Source: Photobacterium malacitanum
Lineage (GTDB): Bacteria > Pseudomonadota > Gammaproteobacteria > Enterobacterales > Vibrionaceae
Reading direction: 5' to 3'
DNA length: 64,000 nt
NCBI RefSeq assembly: GCF_900185615.1
Contig: NZ_FYAK01000010.1
Span: 1 to 64,000 of the forward strand
Under the pieces are notes generated by a model. It had not been told where the DNA came from. It saw only the letters and a program-made list of their open reading frames with translations, and ran no database searches. The position numbers and the translations under genes are program-made. This document shows, in pieces, positions 46,008-54,232 of this stretch (the first letter of the stretch is position 1; the number at the start of each line of letters is the position of its first letter).

Positions 46008-46250
46008 ATGAAAACAGTTATTAAAGCAATTATCGCTACCGCTATTATCGCCACTTCTTACACTGCATCAGCACGTGATGGCGCATTTACTGGTAACGTT
46101 AGTTTCAATAACCAAGCGAATAATGCTGTTGTAGCCAGCCACTACGCTGTCAACGGTACTGCTGATAAATCACATTCTGGGATTGTGGTAACCAACAAAA
46201 ACAGCCACATGAGCTTTAATGAAAAACTATTATCAGCCGCTGATAAATAA
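46008..46250 (+). CDS. small secreted protein, unknown function (left copy)
   Basis: An 80-residue protein. The first 22 residues form a signal peptide (MKTVIKAIIATAIIATSYTASA), leaving a mature peptide of about 58 residues starting RDGAFTGNVSFNNQANNAVV. It has no cysteine and is rich in Asn, Ala and Ser. It differs from the copy at 60328-60570 by a single residue (N for S in VVTNKNSHMS). No family is recognised. In both places it lies directly upstream of an AdhB-type dehydrogenase gene, so the association is meaningful though unexplained. The Shine-Dalgarno (AAGGT) is distant. Confidence 0.8.
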   Translation: MKTVIKAIIATAIIATSYTASARDGAFTGNVSFNNQANNAVVASHYAVNGTADKSHSGIVVTNKNSHMSFNEKLLSAADK

Positions 46251-46524
46251 TTAACTCACTGTTTTTGTTATTAAATCATCTTCATCAAACCGTTTTACCC
46301 TGTTTTTTATTACCCTCTATTTCGTAAAAGTGTTTTGGTATTAGCCTCTATTGTTACTTAAATGATAGGGCGTAGAATGAAGTTATTGAAGCACACAGCA
46401 ACACTAAAATCGGTAAGGATATACATTTCTCCTCCAGTATATCCCTCAACGTAAACTCAAATTCAGACTTATGGCTAACGCGGTAAGTCACTATAAATTA
46501 ATAAATAATTATCGGAGTTTTACT

Positions 46525-47676
46525 ATGAGCAATGTATTTTACATGCCACCTGTAACCTTAATGGGTCCTAACGCTATTCAATCTTTAGGTGCTGAACTTG
46601 CATCAAAAGAGCTGAAAAAAGCCCTAATCGTTACAGACAGTGTATTAGTTGAAGTGGGTTTAGTTAGCAAGCTAACAGATGAGCTAAAAGCCCATAACTT
46701 AGATTTTGTTATCTATGATGGTGTACAGCCAAACCCAACTGAGAAAAACATTGAAGATGGCCTTGCGCTTCTTGCACAAAGCAATGCTGATTTTGTGATT
46801 TCATTTGGTGGTGGTTCTTCTCACGATACCGCTAAAGGTATCGCGTTGGTTGCTGCTAACGGTGGTCATATTCGTGATTACTCTAAAGGTGTTCACTTAT
46901 CGAAGAAACCACAACTGCCATTGGTAACGGTGAACACAACCGCGGGTACAGCATCAGAAATGACAGTATTTGCCATCATCACTAACCAAGAAGATGAAAC
47001 CAAATACCCAGTAGTTGATAAGCACTTTACGCCAATTATTGCAGTGAACGATTCAGAGCTAATGGTCGCAATGCCTAAGTTCCTAACCGCTGCAACCGGT
47101 ATGGATGCATTAACGCACGCGGTTGAAGCCTATGTTTCAACCGCTGCAACCCCAATCACTGATGCATCAGCGATTAAAGCCATTGAGCTGATTGTAAACA
47201 ACCTAGAAACCGCTGTGAACGACGGTCAAAATCGCGCAGCACGTGATGCAATGCAGTACGGCGAGTACTTAGCTGGTATGGCATTCTCTAATGCTTCTTT
47301 AGGTTACGTTCACTCAATGGCGCACCAATTAGGTGGTGTTTACGACCTGGCTCACGGCCTATGTAACGCTATCCTATTGGCAGAAGTTTCGCGCTTTAAT
47401 GCCAAACAAGTACCAGAGCGTTTTGTTGATATCGCCAAAGCTATGGGTATCGACACTGCAGCAATGACCCAAGAGCAAGCAGTAAATGCTGCCCTTGAAG
47501 CGATTGATGCACTCTCTGAAAAGGTGGGTACCAAGCAACGCCTAGCTGATTTGGGTGTCACTGAAGATAAGCTAGCGTTCATGGCGCAAAACGCTCTAAA
47601 CGATGCGTGTTCTTTAACCAACCCACGCAAAGCGAGCCTAGAAGAAATCGTAGCGATCTTCAAAGCACGGATGTAA
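46525..47676 (+). CDS. iron-containing alcohol dehydrogenase, AdhB-like (left copy)
   Basis: A 383-residue group III alcohol dehydrogenase that interconverts alcohols and aldehydes with NAD(H). It aligns along its whole length with Zymomonas AdhB: the nucleotide-binding ISFGGGSSHDTAKGIAL, then NTTAGTASEMT, GMDALTHAVEAYVSTAATP, and the iron-site region HSMAHQLGGVYDLAHGLCNA. The ATG at 46525 has a GGAG site nine bases upstream. The paralogue at 60816-61967 is about 94 percent identical by eye. A strong terminator follows at 47698-47731. Ethanol formation or oxidation is likely; a relative acting on other alcohols (YiaY, FucO types) is possible. Confidence 0.93.
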   Translation: MSNVFYMPPVTLMGPNAIQSLGAELASKELKKALIVTDSVLVEVGLVSKLTDELKAHNLDFVIYDGVQPNPTEKNIEDGLALLAQSNADFVISFGGGSSHDTAKGIALVAANGGHIRDYSKGVHLSKKPQLPLVTVNTTAGTASEMTVFAIITNQEDETKYPVVDKHFTPIIAVNDSELMVAMPKFLTAATGMDALTHAVEAYVSTAATPITDASAIKAIELIVNNLETAVNDGQNRAARDAMQYGEYLAGMAFSNASLGYVHSMAHQLGGVYDLAHGLCNAILLAEVSRFNAKQVPERFVDIAKAMGIDTAAMTQEQAVNAALEAIDALSEKVGTKQRLADLGVTEDKLAFMAQNALNDACSLTNPRKASLEEIVAIFKARM

Positions 47677-47697
47677 TTTAGCTTAATTAATCTATCA

Positions 47698-47731
47698 AAA
47701 AGGGCGTTGAAGCTAGCTTCAACGCCCTTTT
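47698..47731 (+). terminator. rho-independent terminator after the left adh copy
   Basis: A 34-base perfect palindrome (AAAAGGGCGTTGAAGCT with AGCTTCAACGCCCTTTT) gives a long stem ending in TTTT. Confidence 0.93.
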
Positions 47732-47734
47732 GCT

Positions 47735-48125
47735 ATGCGGGTTTGTTTCCAGTTTCAGTCAATTTCTGACGTTCTTATCACCAGCGGACATTTCTACATG
47801 GGACTTACAGCTTAAATTCATATAACAGCTGTTATGTGAAATGGGTAAGGAAGTTCGTTGATATAGCATGATATTGGTGAAGTTGGTTTCAGCAGAATCG
47901 CTTGGTGATCACAGTGAACTAGCTGAATAGTTAACTCATTATTGGATATTAGTTTATTAAAGTTAAAGCTATTGAAGGGAGGGGTCATTAGGAAAAGTAT
48001 GACATAAAAATTAAGGAGTAAGCAACGCTACCACTAAATTTAAACATTGCACTATAAATCAAAACCCAACGATGACACTAAAAATGTCATACGCCGGGAA
48101 TTACTCTAAATATCTTATTAAATTT
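47735..48125. other. intergenic region before the DarT1-NADAR pair
   Basis: No gene seen. A short palindrome ATAACAGCTGTTAT lies at about 47822-47835, and a 6-bp hairpin ATGACA/TGTCAT lies at 48072-48090, close to the end of the antitoxin gene. Neither is a convincing terminator. Confidence 0.4.
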
Positions 48126-48827
48126 TCAAATCATACTAATCTGAATAGGTTTGGCTCTTAACTGATTTGAATACTGGTTGGCTGTTAAACTCAAAAAACT
48201 ATCTGGAGAGATTAGAGCCTGCTCCAGCAGACCATTTTTGTTCAAGCTAACGTACAACGCTATCGAGTATGCTTGACAGTTAATAGATTTTTTAGGGTTA
48301 AACTCTATATCACTAAATGCATCATACATCGCAACCTGAGCAGCAAGATCCTGATTTTGGACTAATGCATTGATGTACAACCAATCGTAAAAAAATGTTC
48401 GAGGTGTATTAGGAAATATTTTCCCAAAGAACTCAAAATGAGTAAGATTTCCTGACTCTTTGATGCGTAAATCCTTTTTCGCAGTCAGTGAATCCATGCC
48501 AATCAAGTCTACAAAGGGACCTCCTTGCTCAAAAACTTTACTTCCTTGGAATGCAGTTTCTACAGTGAAACTTTGTTTTTTTAACTTTGTAGTAATACAC
48601 AAGTTGAATGCACTTAGCGCGACACCAAGTTCATTCATAGATTTGCTCGAAACCTCTAATATAGAGTCTATACCATTGTTTTTAGCCACCATATGAAGTT
48701 CTTGAATCGACTTTTGTTTTTGTGACACAGCCATCCCTGGGTGCCACTTAAAGTCCATCATTTTCTCCAAAACACCCACGTCTGAATCATGGTTTAAGAT
48801 GGGGCAGAATATTGGTCTAGTTGCCAT
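48126..48827 (-). CDS. NADAR-type antitoxin of a DarT1 system
   Basis: A 233-residue protein that I place in the DarT1-associated NADAR group, which removes ADP-ribose from guanine bases and so reverses the toxin. Recognisable stretches are WHPGMAVSQKQKSIQELH, ILEVSSKSMNELGVALSAFN, VETAFQGSKVFEQGGPFVDL and the C-terminal YDAFSDIEFNPKKSINCQAY. The gene starts five bases after the stop of the DarT-like gene, in the usual toxin-first order, which supports the pairing. The Shine-Dalgarno is weak, so translation may be coupled to the toxin. The assignment rests on remembered family patterns and on the neighbour. Confidence 0.75.
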   Translation of the reverse strand: MATRPIFCPILNHDSDVGVLEKMMDFKWHPGMAVSQKQKSIQELHMVAKNNGIDSILEVSSKSMNELGVALSAFNLCITTKLKKQSFTVETAFQGSKVFEQGGPFVDLIGMDSLTAKKDLRIKESGNLTHFEFFGKIFPNTPRTFFYDWLYINALVQNQDLAAQVAMYDAFSDIEFNPKKSINCQAYSIALYVSLNKNGLLEQALISPDSFLSLTANQYSNQLRAKPIQISMI

Positions 48828-48832
48828 AACTA

Positions 48833-49465
48833 TTAGTATTCCCTAGCAAATGTTCGAGTTCCGTAAAGACCCTTATTTGGATTGTGAACATAGGACTTGC
48901 AACCTCCGATAATGTCTTTGAATTGTTTTTCTGATTCTTTATCAGGAAAAACCACAGCACCAATGTAACCTTTTGGAATTGTATCGAAAACCAATATTTC
49001 AGCTTGAACATCCGTCGGGTCGTAATCTTTTAACTTTTGATCTACACGACTTCGTTGAGTTGGCAAGTCAGCAAACATCCCCTCAAAAGCTTCAGCGGTT
49101 TTGAGCGTTTCAATGTTTTGACTGCTAATTGCAGCATCAGCAGCATTATATTTGCAAAAAGCACTAGTGTGGTTTAGTAGCAACTCTGGTGATAAACCGA
49201 GTACACAAAATTTATCATCGCTATTGTTTCGAAGCTTGTAAAACATTTGACAGTTTGGAAAAGCAACTGATATTGAAAGTGAATCGGCATGCCCATCAAG
49301 CCTTACTTCATCATTACTCTCATATTTAACATTAGATGCATCAAGTTGCGTTCGTGGTACTAAGCCATTGCTAAATATACTCTCAAGGTTTTTTAAGTTA
49401 GTAAAATGTACCAAAAAAGGTATTTGTCTTTGTGCTATAACGTTTTTAATTTGTTCTTTTTCCAT
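48833..49465 (-). CDS. DarT1-like DNA ADP-ribosyltransferase toxin
   Basis: A 210-residue protein of the DarT (DUF4433) family, which attaches ADP-ribose from NAD+ to DNA bases and blocks replication. The N-terminal motif PFLVHFTNLKNLESIFSNGL with R38 matches the NAD-binding H...(R) region. The C-terminal VQAEILVFDTIPKGYI supplies the catalytic glutamate (E156). It has no signal peptide. DarT1 proteins modify guanine and pair with NADAR proteins, whereas DarT2 modifies thymidine and pairs with macrodomain DarG; the downstream gene here is NADAR-like, so DarT1 is favoured. AGGGG lies eight bases before ATG 49465. The pair probably acts in phage defence. Confidence 0.78.
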   Translation of the reverse strand: MEKEQIKNVIAQRQIPFLVHFTNLKNLESIFSNGLVPRTQLDASNVKYESNDEVRLDGHADSLSISVAFPNCQMFYKLRNNSDDKFCVLGLSPELLLNHTSAFCKYNAADAAISSQNIETLKTAEAFEGMFADLPTQRSRVDQKLKDYDPTDVQAEILVFDTIPKGYIGAVVFPDKESEKQFKDIIGGCKSYVHNPNKGLYGTRTFAREY

Positions 49466-49468
49466 CAC

Positions 49469-49949
49469 TAAACCCCTACTCGGTATTGTACTTACACATA
49501 TGAAACTAAGTTAGTTTGATGTGGGGGTATCATTAACCTTTCTCAAGGTGTGGATTTAAGGATTAAATATTTTTTGTGAGCCAAATCAGAAATTTAACAG
49601 GGTTACTTATAACTATTCATATACTCAGGTTTAGGATCTCCATTTTGTTCGTTCACCAACAAGCAAGGTTCCTACCGTAGATTAGATTTGTTTATTAAAA
49701 TTAAATGATTCGACTAACGAGATAGCAGCAAAAAAGATAAAGGTGAAAGAATTAGTTATAAGACTTTAAACTGTTATTCTTATTGTCATTTTAAGTATAC
49801 CCCAACGAAACCAGTTCACTAATCACCTCAACCCACGTTGTATTATTTAAGAAACCATCCATAATAAACCATCAACAAAACCAACTTAAATTGCACTGAT
49901 CACGAGTAAAAACGCTGCTCTTGTGAGGCCACATTGGCGTGGCCTGTTT
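49469..49949. other. intergenic region between darT1 and the umuDC-like operon
   Basis: About 480 bases with no gene seen. The toxin promoter must lie near 49470-49560. No terminator is obvious after the polymerase gene. Confidence 0.45.
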
Positions 49950-51230
49950 CTAGATACACTTCACCACCACAAGCTCGTTTATATCGGTGTAGTAATTCTC
50001 AAGTTCTAACATCTCAATCTCCCCTTGCCGTTCTTGATAGCTGCGTTGCTGACAAGCAAATCCAATCACGCCTTTGCCAAAGCGGTCGCTGAGTTGATCA
50101 AGGGTACTGTTTAGGTTGTCTTTATTATCAAAACGGTTAAATAACTCAAATTGCTTTATTTCAGCATCAATTAAACTGGTGGCACCCACACCGACTTTAT
50201 AGATCGGCTGTTGAGTAAGGTTATCTGGCAGGAGAGCATTAAATTGCGATCGCAGTTGTTGTAAGGCAAAGCTGGTATCAGTCAGTCCGCTAGCAAATGT
50301 CACTTCACCGCGACGGTAAAATGGTCGGCAGTGATCGTGTTTTGAGGTACTAATAAAAAACGCTAGCGTTCTCACTTCAGTTTTTTGATCACGTACTTTG
50401 CGCATCACTTCTGTGCAATGGTGTGCCAGTTCGGCAAATAAATCATCTTGGTGACGTAAGCGATCGCGGTAAGAAGTGGTCGACCAAATCTGTTTTTTCT
50501 TGGCCCGTTGAGCAGAAAAATTTAAGCAAGTAATCCCATTAAGCTCTGAAATCACGTTAGCGACGTTAATTGAATAACGTTTGTGGTAAGTCTTAGTGTC
50601 ACATTGTTTCAATTGATAAGCCGTAACGATACCTTCTTGCAACAGTTGTTTATTTAGTTGCCGACCAATGTTCCACAGTTTACCGACTGGCATTTGTTTT
50701 AAAATTGCATCGGTCTGTTGCTCGCTCATCAATACACACTGCCCCTGATAAGGTTGGCAATTTTTTGCAGCCCACGAGGCAACTTTCGCTAAGGTGAGGG
50801 TGTTACCTACGCCCGCGCCTGTTGGTACACCGGTTTCTTTATAAATGGCTTTACGCAGCGTTTTTACATGTTGATTGAGATCGACATTAATACGTTGTAA
50901 GTGACTAATATCAAAAAACACTTCATCGACGCTATAGCGCATCGAGCGCGCACCTTCAATGTGTTTTTCAAGCGCAGTCATAAAGCGATCTGAATGGTGT
51001 GAAAAAGTGTTGAAGTTAGCTTTATATACAATACCGTTGTGGGCTCGTAGATGATCAATCTCTTCCCATATCGGAGTGAATTTGCCGATACCAAGATCAG
51101 TACAAGCACGATTAGCAGCAATAGAGATCCCTTGGCCTGCGGTTACCAACAGCGGAATATTACGCAAAGCAGGTTTATAGGTAATGCAAGACTCAGCATA
51201 AAAGCGAGTACCATCAAGTAAGCAAATCAT
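49950..51230 (-). CDS. UmuC-like Y-family DNA polymerase
   Basis: A 426-residue translesion polymerase. The catalytic residues are present: D6 in MICLLDGTRFY and D102-E103 in YSVDEVFFD. The clamp-binding motif appears as QFELF near residue 365, in the position of QLSLF-type motifs of UmuC. The fingers segment normally reading SNNDGCVIAR is replaced by TAGQGISIAAN, so it is a divergent member. The ATG overlaps the stop of the upstream UmuD-like gene by four bases, as in umuDC. It is controlled through the LexA box at 51946-51961 and so should be SOS-induced. It copies past DNA damage with loss of fidelity. Confidence 0.9.
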   Translation of the reverse strand: MICLLDGTRFYAESCITYKPALRNIPLLVTAGQGISIAANRACTDLGIGKFTPIWEEIDHLRAHNGIVYKANFNTFSHHSDRFMTALEKHIEGARSMRYSVDEVFFDISHLQRINVDLNQHVKTLRKAIYKETGVPTGAGVGNTLTLAKVASWAAKNCQPYQGQCVLMSEQQTDAILKQMPVGKLWNIGRQLNKQLLQEGIVTAYQLKQCDTKTYHKRYSINVANVISELNGITCLNFSAQRAKKKQIWSTTSYRDRLRHQDDLFAELAHHCTEVMRKVRDQKTEVRTLAFFISTSKHDHCRPFYRRGEVTFASGLTDTSFALQQLRSQFNALLPDNLTQQPIYKVGVGATSLIDAEIKQFELFNRFDNKDNLNSTLDQLSDRFGKGVIGFACQQRSYQERQGEIEMLELENYYTDINELVVVKCI

Positions 51231-51934
51231 AACGGCATCGATCGATGTAAACGTAAACTATAACGAACCACACCATGTAAGCGAGTGTAATCATCTTGAG
51301 TGATTGGATAAGGCTTAAAGCTGGAATTGTCTGAATAAAGAGTTTTAGTGTGCACATTGATCCGCTTTACAATTAAATCATTATTTAACGCCAGCACAAT
51401 AACATCGTCGTTTTCTGGCGTGAGGTGGCGTTCTAGGATCAAAATATCGCGATCCCAAATGTGCGGTAGCATCGAAACACCTGCAGCACGACACAATAAT
51501 GTTGAGTGCTCTTGAGTAACAATAAGTTGGTGTAAGTCGATTTCGGTTAAATCACAGTGCCAAGGTAAAGGCGGCGGCTGGCGAAAATGATGAATAGAAA
51601 CGCTGATCACCCCCATCACATGCAGTTCATCCCACGCTTTTCCCGAGGCTGCAATGTGTTGGCACAATACGTTCCAGCGCGCAATGTGGCTCTCGCCATG
51701 ATACTCAAACAATACCAGATCAGTGGCTAACGCCTGCAAAGCACTGTCGATCAGTAGCCAGTCACCTTTCGCAATACCAAATTTTTGATAACTGTTGTCA
51801 GCGCTGATAATGCGCATTGATGTGTGACTATGTACAAATAAAGTTTGTAGGTTTAGAGGCTGCTGACGAAAGCGAATAGTGGGATTTTCAAATCCGGTGA
51901 TCCCCGCTTGTACATTGGTAGTGAGTGTTATCAT
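51227..51934 (-). CDS. tandem UmuD-UmuD S24 peptidase-like fusion
   Basis: A 235-residue protein made of two UmuD-like units. Unit one (residues 8 to ~117) begins VQAGITGFENP, including an Ala-Gly cleavage-type bond at 10-11, and ends HVMGVISVSIHHF, like the UmuD C-terminus. At the catalytic positions it has Ser48 (ADNSYQ), but Arg86 (HIARW) where Lys is needed. Unit two (~118-235) has intact S154 in RAAGVSMLPHIWDRDILILE and K190 in LIVKRI. UmuD normally dimerises, so the protein may be a built-in dimer with one active and one dead half. It is co-transcribed with the polymerase gene and has a LexA box 12 bases before its ATG. Confidence 0.85.
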   Translation of the reverse strand: MITLTTNVQAGITGFENPTIRFRQQPLNLQTLFVHSHTSMRIISADNSYQKFGIAKGDWLLIDSALQALATDLVLFEYHGESHIARWNVLCQHIAASGKAWDELHVMGVISVSIHHFRQPPPLPWHCDLTEIDLHQLIVTQEHSTLLCRAAGVSMLPHIWDRDILILERHLTPENDDVIVLALNNDLIVKRINVHTKTLYSDNSSFKPYPITQDDYTRLHGVVRYSLRLHRSMPL

Positions 51935-51945
51935 GGTTAACTATA

Positions 51946-51961
51946 CTGTGTTTTTGTACAG
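51946..51961 (-). promoter_or_regulatory. LexA (SOS) box
   Basis: CTGT-N8-ACAG (CTGTGTTTTTGTACAG) matches the LexA half-sites exactly with an AT-rich centre. It overlaps the promoter of the umuDC-like operon. Confidence 0.92.
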
Positions 51962-52008
51962 TTATTTTAGGGCTGTTTATGATAAGTGGCAAGCATTAGC
52001 CAAATAAA

Positions 52009-52035
52009 ATGCCGTTCAAATTTAGTAAACGGCAT
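52009..52035. terminator. hairpin between POT and umuD-like genes
   Basis: An 8-bp stem (ATGCCGTT, AACGGCAT) with an 11-base loop. It lies upstream of the umuD-like promoter and about 100 bases after the end of the peptide transporter region; possible terminator or leader structure. Confidence 0.35.
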
Positions 52036-52141
52036 GATTAATTGGTGTTGGGATAACATTGTTAACGAATCGGTATTCATCTAAAAAATCAGTGATTAAA
52101 ATATTAATATTACAACCACTGATTTTTGGTATTTAATTCAC

Positions 52142-53620
52142 TTAAGACAATGCCACCGTTGCCTTTGTTGATTCTCCACGAATAATTCGCGTTAATAACG
52201 GTGCGATAATTAACGTTAATAGTGCAATTGCTGCTGTGGTGTATCCGATCAGACTAAATATATGGCGATAAATAGTGAGTGTTTGGTGTGGATTGACAAT
52301 CCCAACCGGTGCCGCTGTTAATGTTGCAACCCAACCGGCAAATACTGCTGCGGTTGCTAACGTTAAGAACCACATTCCCATCGCAAATCCCATCATACGC
52401 TGTGGAACTAGCTGAGCAACCATTGCCAAGCCTAATCCTGACACCAACATCTCACCAATAGCTTGGAAAATATAAGATAATACCAACCAGTTAGAACTGA
52501 TAATACCATCGCTATTTGCAAAATTAGCCCCAAGCGCCAACACTAAAAATGAAAAACTGCTAAATACCATACCAATTGCAAACTTCAATGGCATCGCAAA
52601 ACGATCACCATATTTATTATATATAAACGCCAGTATTGGGCTTGCGACCATCACCCATAATGAGTTCAATGCTTGAAATTGCTCTGGGGCAATAGCAAAG
52701 CCAAAAAGATCATGCGACACATTATGGATAGCAAAAAAGTTAACGGATGTTGGCATCTGAAGAAAAGGGACAAAAAACATCACACCTTGCAACATTAATA
52801 TAAATGCTACAATCATTTTTGCACGTTCAAGGCCATGAGATAAAAATGACTCTCGAAAATACAGAAAAACAATAATAACACCAACAATAATTAAGATTAA
52901 ATGCGCATAAAATAAATGCTGCAATAAAATAGAACTAACAAAACTTAATATAATAGCACTACTTAAAATACCTATATAATACGTTATATTAAGTGGTTTC
53001 ATATCAGGCTTTGAACCGATCTTTTTAACCACATGACCACTAATAATAAAGTTAGCAATAGTAATAATAAGCCCTGCAGCACTAGCGCCAAACGCAAAAC
53101 TATAACCAAACTTTTCGGCGATCCAAGGCGTTAATAATATAGAGAAAAATGACCCTAAATTTACCGCCATATAATACATGGTAAATGCACCATCGAGACG
53201 AGGATCGTTTTCACCATACGTTTTAGCAAGCAGACTTGATGGATTCGCTTTAAATAATCCATTACCCATCGCGATAAAACCCATCGCAATATAAATTAAG
53301 TTAGAGTCACCATAATTATTACTTGCTGATAATCCTAATAATGTATAACCAATGGTTAGAATCATTGCTCCAAGCTTAATGGTACGCTTAGTGCCTAATA
53401 CTTTATCACCAACCCAACCTCCTATCGCAACAGAGCCAAAAACAAGCGCAGTAAAAGCACCAAATAATGTAAAGGTTGCAGATTCAGACATTCCAAGAAT
53501 ATTAACCATATATACGGTTAAAATGGCTTGCATTCCATAGAAACCAAATCTTTCCCAAAACTCGATTGAAAAAATTAAATAAAATGGTTTGGGTTGCTTA
53601 AATATGTTCCTATCGGACAT
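52142..53620 (-). CDS. POT/PTR family di- and tripeptide:H+ symporter
   Basis: A 492-residue inner-membrane transporter with about 14 hydrophobic segments, of the DtpA/TppB group. The proton-coupling motif ExxER is present as EFWERFGFYGMQAIL, followed by GGWVGDKVLGTKRTI. The PTR signature MGNGLFKANPSSLLAKTYG and YYMAVNLGSF are intact. It imports di- and tripeptides with protons. The ATG has AGGA nine bases upstream. It could feed peptides from the secreted proteases, but it forms no operon with neighbours. Confidence 0.93.
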   Translation of the reverse strand: MSDRNIFKQPKPFYLIFSIEFWERFGFYGMQAILTVYMVNILGMSESATFTLFGAFTALVFGSVAIGGWVGDKVLGTKRTIKLGAMILTIGYTLLGLSASNNYGDSNLIYIAMGFIAMGNGLFKANPSSLLAKTYGENDPRLDGAFTMYYMAVNLGSFFSILLTPWIAEKFGYSFAFGASAAGLIITIANFIISGHVVKKIGSKPDMKPLNITYYIGILSSAIILSFVSSILLQHLFYAHLILIIVGVIIVFLYFRESFLSHGLERAKMIVAFILMLQGVMFFVPFLQMPTSVNFFAIHNVSHDLFGFAIAPEQFQALNSLWVMVASPILAFIYNKYGDRFAMPLKFAIGMVFSSFSFLVLALGANFANSDGIISSNWLVLSYIFQAIGEMLVSGLGLAMVAQLVPQRMMGFAMGMWFLTLATAAVFAGWVATLTAAPVGIVNPHQTLTIYRHIFSLIGYTTAAIALLTLIIAPLLTRIIRGESTKATVALS

Positions 53621-54180
53621 TACTGAATTCCTAAATAATTCAAAAATAACTAATTCAAATGTGGTTATTTTTTATACGTCACGTACCGTCAACTCAAATA
53701 ATTTTTTATTGCACAGAATGAATCATAAAAATAAAAGCACACTAAATTTACAAACATAAAATTAGCGTACAGATAAAAATAATATATATCTAAAATTGAT
53801 GTGTACGATGCTAACATTATTGTCTTAATTATATTTATACAATTAAATCATTAATAATGAACTAATCGTATAAACATGAATCCAATAAGAAAATAAAGTG
53901 ATAATAAATAAATTCACAACCATCTTTTATTATTACCAAATATAAAAATAGAATTTCTGAATTAATGATAAATATTATTAATATAATATAATGACAATAT
54001 TTAAACACGAGCTTAAAATAAAAGTTATTTAATCTAACTAACACATTATAGACTGTTCTAAAAATCTCCTCCCATTGTTCTTCATTACCATTATTACTTC
54101 AAGGTAATAGTGCTTTTGTTTTAACTGTTATTTCTAACCTATATGTAATTAAAAATTATTTGGTAACGACTAAATAAAAC
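53621..54180. other. very AT-rich intergenic region
   Basis: About 560 bases upstream of the peptide transporter gene. No gene, RNA or clear hairpin was seen; short frames here are low-complexity chance openings. Confidence 0.5.
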
Positions 54181-54181
54181 T

Positions 54182-54204
54182 AAGGCCGCTAAATTAGCGG
54201 CCTT
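54182..54204 (-). terminator. terminator of the efflux operon
   Basis: An 11-bp stem (AAGGCCGCTAA, TTAGCGGCCTT) is followed on the minus strand by AGTTTTATTT. It lies 28 bases after the EmrB-like gene. Confidence 0.88.
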
Positions 54205-54232
54205 TATTCGATCAATAGCATGGCTTAAATAA

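Larger units (their letters stand above)
45950..47676 (+). repeat. left copy of a duplicated segment (small secreted protein + AdhB-type dehydrogenase)
   Basis: The segment beginning TCCATCGAAACGCAGA at 45950 recurs at 60271. Both copies hold a small secreted protein gene, a divergent spacer, the conserved block AGACTTATGGCTAAC, and an iron alcohol dehydrogenase gene. Coding parts are nearly identical in protein; the spacer between the genes has diverged. The left copy ends with its own terminator, whereas the right copy continues into a cupin gene. Confidence 0.9.

Noticed and set aside
47352..47663. A 103-codon minus-strand frame (and its parallel at 61631-61963)
   Set aside because: Both are antisense to the two adh copies and are kept only because the adh genes are conserved.
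47821..47850. ATAACAGCTGTTATGTG, considered as an integron attC/VCR-like site next to the toxin-antitoxin pair
   Set aside because: The paired R' and R'' cores and the long imperfect hairpin of a VCR are not present, and no gene-cassette array is seen.
53862..54044. A 60-codon hydrophobic frame upstream of the peptide transporter
   Set aside because: Low-complexity Ile/Tyr/Phe sequence typical of AT-rich non-coding DNA, without a ribosome site.
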